Positions 58,080 to 64,000 of a stretch of 64,000 nucleotides of DNA are shown in pieces. A program made the position numbers and the translations under genes. The notes under the pieces were generated by a model that saw nothing but the letters and a program-made list of their open reading frames with translations, searched no databases and was not told the origin of the DNA. Within the stretch, counting starts at the first letter, position 1. Every line of letters starts with the position of its first letter. Origin of the DNA: CAVVPY01 sp963750295 (GTDB lineage: Bacteria; Actinomycetota; Actinomycetes; Mycobacteriales; Jatrophihabitantaceae); contig CAVVPY010000005.1 of the NCBI GenBank assembly GCA_963750295.1, positions 1 to 64,000 on the forward strand, written 5' to 3'.

Positions 58080-59945
58080 GTGCGCCCACGCCTGCTCGTC
58101 CTCGCCGCAGCTGCGCTGACCGTCAGCGCGCTCACCGTCCCTGCCACCGCCACCGATCGCGCCGCCTCCGTCCGGCACACGAGCCCCGCCGGCCCGGCGC
58201 GCACCGCCCAGGGCAAGCAGCCCACCGCCGTAGGCACCGGCGGGGCGGTCGCCAGCGCCGATCTCGACGCGAGCCGGGCCGGCATCGCCGTCCTCAAGGC
58301 GGGCGGCAACGCCATCGACGCAGCGGTCGCGGTCGCGAGCACGCTCGGCGTGACCGAGCCGTTCGTCGCCGGCCCAGGTGGCGGCGGTTTCATGGTGATC
58401 TACCTGGCCGGCAGCCACCGGGTCGTCACCCTCGACGGCCGCGAGCAGTGCCCGCAGCGGTGCTCGCCGCAGATGTTCATCGATCCCGAGACCGGCAGCC
58501 CGCTGCCCTTCGAGCAGGCCCGCAGGTCCGGGCTCTCGGTAGGCGTCCCCGGCATGGTCGCGACCTGGGCCCACGCGATCAGCAACTACGGTCGCCACAC
58601 CTTCGCCGACGACCTGCAACCGGCCATCGACGTCGCAAACCGCGGTTTCCGCATCGACGCGAACTTCGTCCAGCAGGAGCAGGCGGCGCTGCCCGACCTG
58701 CAGTCGTTCTCCAGCAGCCGCGCACTGTTCCTCACCCCGTCCGGGCGGCCCCTGCGGGTGGGCAGCACGCTGCGAAATCCCGACCTCGCGCGCACCTACG
58801 CCGCGCTCGCCCAGCACGGGTCGAACTTCCTCTACCGCGGGCCGCTGGGAACCGAGATCGCGCAGACCGTGCAGCACCCGCCGGTGGCACAGGGGGTGAG
58901 CGACTTCCCGATCCGCCCAGGGATCATGTCGCGCCAGGATCTCGCGAACTACCGAATCAGGCGCCAGGCGCCGACTCACGTCACCTACCGGGGGCTGGAC
59001 GTCTACGGCATGGCGCCCTCGTCCTCGGGCGGCATCACGATCGGCGAGGCGCTGAACATCCTCTCGCGCTTCCACCTGTCGTCCGAGTCTCGAACGCGCG
59101 CGCTGTTCCAGTACCTCGAGGCATCCCGGCTCGCCTTCGCCGACCGCAACGCCTACATCGGTGACAGCTCGTACGTGCCCGTCCCGCAGCAGGGTCTGCT
59201 CGACCCGGCGTACGCCCGGACGCGCAGTTGCCTGATCAAGTCGACCGCGCTGACCAGCCCGGTCGCGCCCGGCAGCCCGTACGCGCCGTACGGCGGGTGC
59301 GGATCGACCGCGTCCAGCGGGAGGCCGGACAACGAGGGGACGAACACCAATCACCTCGTCGTCGCCGACCGCTTCGGCAACGTCGTCAGCTACACCAACA
59401 CCATCGAGCAGCTCGCCGGCACCGGAATCACCGTTCCTGGAAGGGGATTCCTGCTCAACAACGAGATGACCGACTTCAACTTCGCACCCGCCACCCCGAC
59501 GACGTACGACCCGAACCTGCCCGCCCCGGGGAAACGGCCGCGGTCGAGCATGTCGCCGACGATCGTCCTGAACCACGGCGCGTTCGACTTCGCGGTCGGT
59601 TCGCCGGGGGGGTCGACGATCATCACCACCGTGCTGCAGATCCTGCTCAACCACATCGACTTCGGGATGTCGCTGCCCGACGCGATCGCGGCGCCCCGGG
59701 TCACGCAGCGCAACACGGCAACCAGCCTCGCCGAGCAACCGTTCCTGGATACGCGAACGGCTGACCTGCTGACCAGCCGCTACGGCGAGCAGTTCAGCCC
59801 GGTGAGCGGCCCGATCCTGCCGCTGAACTCGTGGATCGGCAACGCCACCGGAATCCAGGCGCTGTCGGGCGGACGGTTGCAGGCTGCCGCCGAGCCGGTC
59901 CGCCAGCGCGGCGGCAGCGCCCTCGTCGTCCGTCCGAGCAGCTAG
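58080..59945 (+). CDS. ggt: Secreted gamma-glutamyltransferase
   Basis: 621 residues from a GTG with GGAGG six bases upstream. N-terminal signal peptide (LLVLAAAALTVSALTVPATA). Family motifs: GGNAIDAAVAVASTLGVTEP, GPGGGGFMVIY, and TNTNHLVVADRFGNVVSYTNTI, whose Thr before NH is the expected autoprocessing nucleophile; RPRSSMSPTIV and GSPGGSTIITTVLQIL complete the active site. It cleaves gamma-glutamyl compounds outside the cell. Its presence next to ligases that make gamma-glutamyl bonds may be coincidental. Confidence 0.92.
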   Translation: MRPRLLVLAAAALTVSALTVPATATDRAASVRHTSPAGPARTAQGKQPTAVGTGGAVASADLDASRAGIAVLKAGGNAIDAAVAVASTLGVTEPFVAGPGGGGFMVIYLAGSHRVVTLDGREQCPQRCSPQMFIDPETGSPLPFEQARRSGLSVGVPGMVATWAHAISNYGRHTFADDLQPAIDVANRGFRIDANFVQQEQAALPDLQSFSSSRALFLTPSGRPLRVGSTLRNPDLARTYAALAQHGSNFLYRGPLGTEIAQTVQHPPVAQGVSDFPIRPGIMSRQDLANYRIRRQAPTHVTYRGLDVYGMAPSSSGGITIGEALNILSRFHLSSESRTRALFQYLEASRLAFADRNAYIGDSSYVPVPQQGLLDPAYARTRSCLIKSTALTSPVAPGSPYAPYGGCGSTASSGRPDNEGTNTNHLVVADRFGNVVSYTNTIEQLAGTGITVPGRGFLLNNEMTDFNFAPATPTTYDPNLPAPGKRPRSSMSPTIVLNHGAFDFAVGSPGGSTIITTVLQILLNHIDFGMSLPDAIAAPRVTQRNTATSLAEQPFLDTRTADLLTSRYGEQFSPVSGPILPLNSWIGNATGIQALSGGRLQAAAEPVRQRGGSALVVRPSS

Positions 59946-59971
59946 GAGCAGGCCGAGCAGCTAGGAGCAGG
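59934..59971. repeat. 19-bp perfect tandem duplication at convergent gene ends
   Basis: CCGAGCAGCTAGGAGCAGG occurs twice in direct succession. The first copy holds the TAG stop of the gamma-glutamyltransferase; the second holds the stop of the convergent MFS gene on the other strand. Confidence 0.85.
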
Positions 59972-61442
59972 CCCCGGCGGTGTCGAGTTCGACCACCGCC
60001 TCCACCTGCGCGGGCGCCCGCAGCACGGTCAGCGAGAGCACGACCGCGGCGCCCATCAGCGCGGCAGCGAGCCACAACCCGGCGTGGTAGCCGCCGAGCA
60101 GCGAGTCGAGCACCGGCGAACCGTCCGAGCGCAATGCCGAAGTGCGAGCGGACGTCACCGTGGCAAGCACAGCAAGACCGATCGCGCCGCCGACCTGGCC
60201 GGTGGTGTTGATCAGCCCGGACGCCAGGCCGGCGTCCCCGGGCTCGACGCCGGTCATCGCCAGCCCCATCAGCGGCGGGAAGCCGAGTCCGGCACCGAGG
60301 CCGAGCAGCACCATGCTCGGCAGGACGTGAGCGGCGTAGGTCGCATCGCCCGGCGCCGAGGCCAGCAGCGCCAGCCCGGCAGTCAGCAGGACCATGCCGG
60401 GGATCAGCACCCGGAGGGCACCGAAGCGCGAGACCAGTCGCTCGCTGTAGCGCACTGACAGCACACCCATGACGACGCTGACCGGCAGGAACGCGAAGCC
60501 GATCTCGAGCGGCTCGTAGTGCAGGACGTTCTGCAGGTACAGCGCGCCGAGGAAGAAGGCACCGAACATGCCACCGGCACCGAAGACCTGGATCAGGTTC
60601 GACCCAGCGACGTTGCGCGAGCGCAGGATCCGCAGTGGCATCAACGGCGCGGACGCGGTGGCCTCGCGCACCACGAACGCGACGAGCAAGGCGACCGCGG
60701 CTGCCGCGCACAGCAGGGTGGCGGGCGCCGTCCAGCCGTGCTCGGCGCCGGGGACGACGATCGTGTAGACACCGAGCATCAGCGCGGCGGTCACCAGCAC
60801 TGCACCGAGCACGTCGGCGCCGAGCCGGGTGCGCGTGCCGCTCTCCGGAGCGAGCATCCGCGCGGCGAGCAGTGCGGTGGCGACACCGATCGGGACGTTG
60901 ACCAGGAAGATCCAGTGCCAACTCACCCATTGGGTGATCACACCCCCGGCCAGCACGCCGACCGCACCCCCGGCCGAGGCCACGAAGGCATACACCCCGA
61001 TCGCCTTCGCCTGCTCCCGCGGCGCGGGGAACATCGTGACGATCATGCCGAGGATCACGGCCGAGGTGAACGCCCCCGCGGCACCCTGGAGAAAGCGGGC
61101 AACGACCAGCTCCAGGCCGGTCTGCGACGCGCCGCACAGCCCGGACGCCGCGGTGAAGGCGATCAATCCGGCGAGGAACACGCGGCGCTGGCCGAACAGG
61201 TCGCCGATGCGGCCGGCGAGCAGCAGCAGTCCGCCGAAGGCGATCAGGTACGCGTTCACGACCCACGCCAGCCCCGACCCCGAGAAGTCGAGGTCGTGCT
61301 GGATCGACGGCAGCGCGACGTTCACGATCGAGATGTCGAGGACGATCATCAGCATCCCCGTGCAGAGCACGTACAGCGCGAGCCACCGCGAGCTGTCCGG
61401 GGCGCCGTCGCGGATGGTGCTGCCCGTGAGGCGTGTCGTCAT
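59961..61442 (-). CDS. DHA2-type MFS drug exporter
   Basis: 493 residues with about 14 helices. Motifs of the EmrB/QacA group: VLDISIVNVALPSIQHDLDFS, WVVNAYLIAFGGLLLLAGRIGDLFGQRR and GAAGAFTSAVILGMIVTMFPAPREQAKAIGVYAFVASAGGAVGVLAGG in essence. Proton-driven efflux of a drug or metabolite. Convergent with the gamma-glutamyltransferase. No adjacent regulator was identified. Confidence 0.9.
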   Translation of the reverse strand: MTTRLTGSTIRDGAPDSSRWLALYVLCTGMLMIVLDISIVNVALPSIQHDLDFSGSGLAWVVNAYLIAFGGLLLLAGRIGDLFGQRRVFLAGLIAFTAASGLCGASQTGLELVVARFLQGAAGAFTSAVILGMIVTMFPAPREQAKAIGVYAFVASAGGAVGVLAGGVITQWVSWHWIFLVNVPIGVATALLAARMLAPESGTRTRLGADVLGAVLVTAALMLGVYTIVVPGAEHGWTAPATLLCAAAAVALLVAFVVREATASAPLMPLRILRSRNVAGSNLIQVFGAGGMFGAFFLGALYLQNVLHYEPLEIGFAFLPVSVVMGVLSVRYSERLVSRFGALRVLIPGMVLLTAGLALLASAPGDATYAAHVLPSMVLLGLGAGLGFPPLMGLAMTGVEPGDAGLASGLINTTGQVGGAIGLAVLATVTSARTSALRSDGSPVLDSLLGGYHAGLWLAAALMGAAVVLSLTVLRAPAQVEAVVELDTAGACS

Positions 61443-61600
61443 GGCGTAGTCCTTACTCGTCGGTGCTGACCGGGCCCGGGCGGGCCGTCAACACTGCGTC
61501 GAACGGCCGAACCGGAATTCGACAGCGGCGCGCAGGGTCGCGGCACTGGCCGACACCCGGGTGCGGATGGTCGAGCGAGGCCTGGACCGCTCGTGACGGG

Positions 61601-62209
61601 CTAGGGCAGCACGCGCACGGTGATCGAGAACTCGTGCTGCGCGATGCGACAGGGCGGGCTCGCGTGCAGGCAGGGCGCGTCGGTCATCGCCCGAACCACG
61701 GTGGTGCCCACGCGGACCGCGGTCAGCTCGGCGCTCGCCGGGGCCTTCGCCGGGTAACCGCGCGACGCGTCGGTCCGCAGCACCGTGGAGTCCGGACGCG
61801 GTGGCGTCCACGATCCGGCCAGCGTGACCACGAGGTGAGCGCCGACGTGTACCGAGACGACCGCGCCGCTGTCAGTCTCATCGAAGCGTGCGGTCGCGCC
61901 GGTCCGCATCGGCGCAGTCGTGCGCGGCGGGCTCGACGATCGGTCCGGAGTGGACGGGACGACGCGGCCCGGCCCGGCGCTCGCCGATCCCGAACTCACG
62001 ACCCCGACGCTCGCGCCGTTACCTGTCGCGGCCGGGCTGGTCGGCGGTTCTGACACGGTCGTGCCCTTCGAGCCGAGGGAATCCTCGATCTGCCCGACCG
62101 TACTCGTCACCGGACGCGAGGCGCAGCCGCTGATCAGCACAGCACCGGTCAGCACGGCACCGGCGAGACGCGCGAGGACCGCGCACCGCCTGGTCCTGCG
62201 AGCTGACAT
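61601..62209 (-). CDS. Lipoprotein of unknown function
   Basis: 202 residues. Signal with lipobox LISGC (Cys29), a long Ser/Thr/Pro-rich linker to about 105, then a beta-rich domain of about 95 residues (VVSVHVGAHLVVTLAGSW, AELTAVRVGTTVVRAMTDAP, HEFSITVRVLP) with two Cys that may pair. The domain pattern resembles proteinase-inhibitor-like or Ig-like folds (chagasin-like), but I cannot confirm a family. Lies 54 bases after the ABC-2 permease gene, perhaps in its operon. Confidence 0.7.
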   Translation of the reverse strand: MSARRTRRCAVLARLAGAVLTGAVLISGCASRPVTSTVGQIEDSLGSKGTTVSEPPTSPAATGNGASVGVVSSGSASAGPGRVVPSTPDRSSSPPRTTAPMRTGATARFDETDSGAVVSVHVGAHLVVTLAGSWTPPRPDSTVLRTDASRGYPAKAPASAELTAVRVGTTVVRAMTDAPCLHASPPCRIAQHEFSITVRVLP

Positions 62210-62263
62210 GGCAACCTTTCCTGACCACTACATCGGACGCGACCGAACCTGGTTGAGGTTCCG

Positions 62264-62980
62264 CTACGCGCTCCGCCGGCGCAAGGTTGCCGCGGCAGCA
62301 GCGATCCCACCGACCACGAACGCGGCGAGCACGGCGAGGTCGCGGGCGAACCCGCCGTCCACGGAGGGGTGGGTCGCGACGTGCTGCAGCGCCTCGACTG
62401 CGTAGGACAGCGGCAAGGCGTCGGCGGCCCAGCGCAGCACGTGGGCCATCTCGGCACGTGGCTGGAACAGCCCGCACAGCAACAGTTGTGGCAGCACCAC
62501 GACCGGCATCAACTGGATGGCCTGGAACTCCGTCCGCGCGAAGGCGCTGGCGAGCAGGCCCAGCGCCACGCCCAGCCAGGCATCGGCGAGCGTCACGAAC
62601 AGCAGCCACGCGAGCGAGCCGGCGACGTTGAGCCCGAGCAGCAGGCACACCGTCGTCGTCACCACGACCTGCAACAGGGCGACCAGGCCGAACGCCAGCC
62701 CGTAGCCGCCGAGCAGGGCGGCCTTCGGCAGCGGGGTGGTCATCAGCCGTTCGAGCGTCCCGGACGTCCGCTCGCGCAGCGTCGCGATCGAGGTCACCAG
62801 GAACATCAGCAGGAACGGGAAGATCCCGAGCAGGGCCGGCGCGATGCGAGAGAACACCTGCTCGGAGTTGAAGACGTAGCGCAGCAGCGTCATAAGCAGG
62901 CTCGGGACGACCGCCAGCAGCACGACGGTGCGTGGATCGTGGCGCAGTTGCCGCAGCACGCGGTCGGCGGTGGCGATCAT
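62264..62980 (-). CDS. ABC-2 type exporter permease
   Basis: 238 residues with six helices: PRTVVLLAVVPSLLMTLLRYVF, TLRERTSGTLERLMTTPL (the ABC-2 signature), LQVVVTTTVCLLLGLNV and MPVVVLPQLLLCGLF. ATGA overlap with the ATPase. Together they export a drug, lipid or polymer. Confidence 0.9.
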   Translation of the reverse strand: MIATADRVLRQLRHDPRTVVLLAVVPSLLMTLLRYVFNSEQVFSRIAPALLGIFPFLLMFLVTSIATLRERTSGTLERLMTTPLPKAALLGGYGLAFGLVALLQVVVTTTVCLLLGLNVAGSLAWLLFVTLADAWLGVALGLLASAFARTEFQAIQLMPVVVLPQLLLCGLFQPRAEMAHVLRWAADALPLSYAVEALQHVATHPSVDGGFARDLAVLAAFVVGGIAAAAATLRRRSA

Positions 62981-63696
62981 GCGGCGTCCTCGGCACGGAT
63001 CAGCTGCAGGAACGCCTCGCCCAGGTCGGCGCACCCGGTCCGCTCGCGGATCGCGGCCGGGGTGGCCTGGACGAGCAGCGCGCCCTCGCGCATCAGCAAC
63101 AACTCGTCGCACCGCGCTGCCTCGTCCATGACGTGGCTGGACACGAGCAGGGTGATCCCGTCCGCGGCGAGAGCCTTGAACAACTCCCAGAGTTCCTCGC
63201 GCAGCACCGGGTCCAGCCCGACCGTAGGTTCGTCGAGCAGCAGCAGCCGGGGGGTGCCGAGCAGCGCGACCGCGAGGTTGGCCCGGCCGGCTTCGCCTCC
63301 GGAGAGCCGGCTGACCAGGCGCTCGCTCAACCGGTCCAGCCGTACGGCCGAGATCACCCGGTCCACGTCCGCGGCCGGTGCCCGCAGCACCTTGGCGAAG
63401 TAGCGGACGTTCTCGCGCACCGACAGATCGGCATAGACCGAGGTGGTCTGGGCCGCGTAGGCGACCTCGCGGCGCAGCGAGGGTGTGCCCGCCGCTCGCC
63501 CGAGCACCTGCACCGAGCCGGCGGCGATCACCTGCGTCCCCGCGATCGTCCGGATCAGCGTGGTCTTCCCGCTCCCGGACGGTCCCAGCAGACCGGTCAC
63601 GCGTCCCTCCGGCACCTGGAAATCGAGCCCTCCGAGGACTGGCTTGCCGCCACGGACGACGCGCAGCCCGCGGGCCTGGACAACAGAATTGGTCAT
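62977..63696 (-). CDS. ABC exporter ATPase
   Basis: 239 residues: Walker A GPSGSGKTTL, signature LSGGEAGRANLA, Walker B LLLLDEPTVGLDP. DrrA/CcmA-type ATPase partner of the ABC-2 permease. The ATG at 63696 has TAAATT six bases upstream, suggesting a leaderless transcript. Divergent from a TetR gene, a common arrangement for regulated exporters. Confidence 0.92.
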   Translation of the reverse strand: MTNSVVQARGLRVVRGGKPVLGGLDFQVPEGRVTGLLGPSGSGKTTLIRTIAGTQVIAAGSVQVLGRAAGTPSLRREVAYAAQTTSVYADLSVRENVRYFAKVLRAPAADVDRVISAVRLDRLSERLVSRLSGGEAGRANLAVALLGTPRLLLLDEPTVGLDPVLREELWELFKALAADGITLLVSSHVMDEAARCDELLLMREGALLVQATPAAIRERTGCADLGEAFLQLIRAEDAA

Positions 63697-63742
63697 GTGT
63701 TTAATTTAGCTCCGACGGTGCGGGCGATGTCAAGGAGCTCTG

Positions 63743-64000
63743 ATGGCACGAGCGGGACGTCGGCCCGGGCCGACGAGCAGCAGCGCCGAGGTGCTCGCCT
63801 CGGCCCGGACGCTGTTCGCCGAGCGCGGCTACCGGGCGACGACGGTGCGGGCGATCGCCGCGGCCGCCGGGGTCACGCCGGCGATGGTGCACCACTTCTT
63901 CGGCAGCAAGCAGCAGGTGTTCCTGGCCTCGATCCGGATGCCGATCGACCCCGCCGAGGTCCTCGGCACGCTGCTGAGCGGCCCGCACGAGCAGTTCGCC
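63743..64000 (+). CDS. TetR family regulator, cut by the window end
   Basis: The first 86 residues of a TetR protein: EVLASARTLFAERGYRATTVRAIAAAAGVTPAMVHHFFGSKQQVF is the HTH with the family's HHFFGSK end. ATG with AAGGAG upstream. The rest lies beyond 64000. Being divergent from the exporter ATPase across 46 bases, it probably represses that exporter. Confidence 0.9.
   Translation, partial: MARAGRRPGPTSSSAEVLASARTLFAERGYRATTVRAIAAAAGVTPAMVHHFFGSKQQVFLASIRMPIDPAEVLGTLLSGPHEQFA

Overview
The window is high-GC chromosomal DNA with GTG starts, ATGA/GTGA translational coupling, several promoters that look leaderless, and families typical of Actinomycetota (PadR/HAAS pair, PucR, LacI, CoxL-type hydroxylases, a collagen-like SGNH lipase). 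The genus cannot be named from sequence alone. No rRNA, tRNA, transposase or CRISPR array was found; this looks like ordinary chromosome rich in catabolic operons for nitrogen compounds.

Layout. 0-5 kb: a PadR regulator with a frame-broken HAAS membrane partner, then a cyclase/beta-propeller/ABC-solute-binding fusion whose cyclase part is broken by about four frame changes. 5-11 kb (cluster A, minus strand): LacI regulator, then a promoter with operator-like palindromes driving a short DUF1116 protein, a GlnT-type glutamine-synthetase-like ligase, a PuuD-like gamma-glutamyl hydrolase and an NCS1 transporter. 11-20 kb: a branched-chain-type ABC importer (LivJ-like lipoprotein, LivG, F, H, M) followed by two tandem signal-less periplasmic-binding-fold proteins, an NmrA-like oxidoreductase and a luciferase-like monooxygenase. 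21-29 kb (cluster B, plus strand, with a divergent Lrp regulator): APC permease, nucleotidyltransferase-fold protein, metallophosphoesterase, second GlnT-type ligase, second short DUF1116 protein, FmdA-type amidase. 29-38 kb: a collagen-like SGNH hydrolase, YtcJ-type amidohydrolase, tyrosine phosphatase, acyl-CoA dehydrogenase, SerA, GlsB-type protein, VOC enzyme and MarR. 38-58 kb (cluster C): a minus-strand series from PucR through an NCS2 permease, a three-subunit molybdenum hydroxylase with CoxG, a nitrilase, HyuA/HyuB, a class III CoA-transferase, carbamate kinase and a ring-opening amidohydrolase (barbiturase/cyanuric acid hydrolase family). Divergent from PucR are DUF2877, FdrA and full-length DUF1116, i.e. 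a complete AllH-AllF-AllG set. 58-64 kb: secreted gamma-glutamyltransferase, drug-efflux MFS, a lipoprotein, an ABC-2 exporter and a truncated TetR gene.

How they may work together. Cluster C reads as import of a pyrimidine- or purine-type ring, oxidation by the Mo hydroxylase, hydrolytic ring opening, then transfer of the carbamoyl group by the FdrA/DUF1116/DUF2877 set and ATP recovery by carbamate kinase. Clusters A and B repeat one core (GlnT-type ligase plus a DUF1116 protein lacking its usual N-terminal segment) with different transporters, regulators and hydrolases. This suggests a reusable, apparently undescribed nitrogen-salvage module. Cluster B also carries a nucleotidyltransferase/phosphoesterase pair that could act on the ligase. 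Short intergenic repeat families (a 53-bp element, five copies; a 32-bp perfect palindrome, two copies) punctuate clusters B-C and their surroundings.
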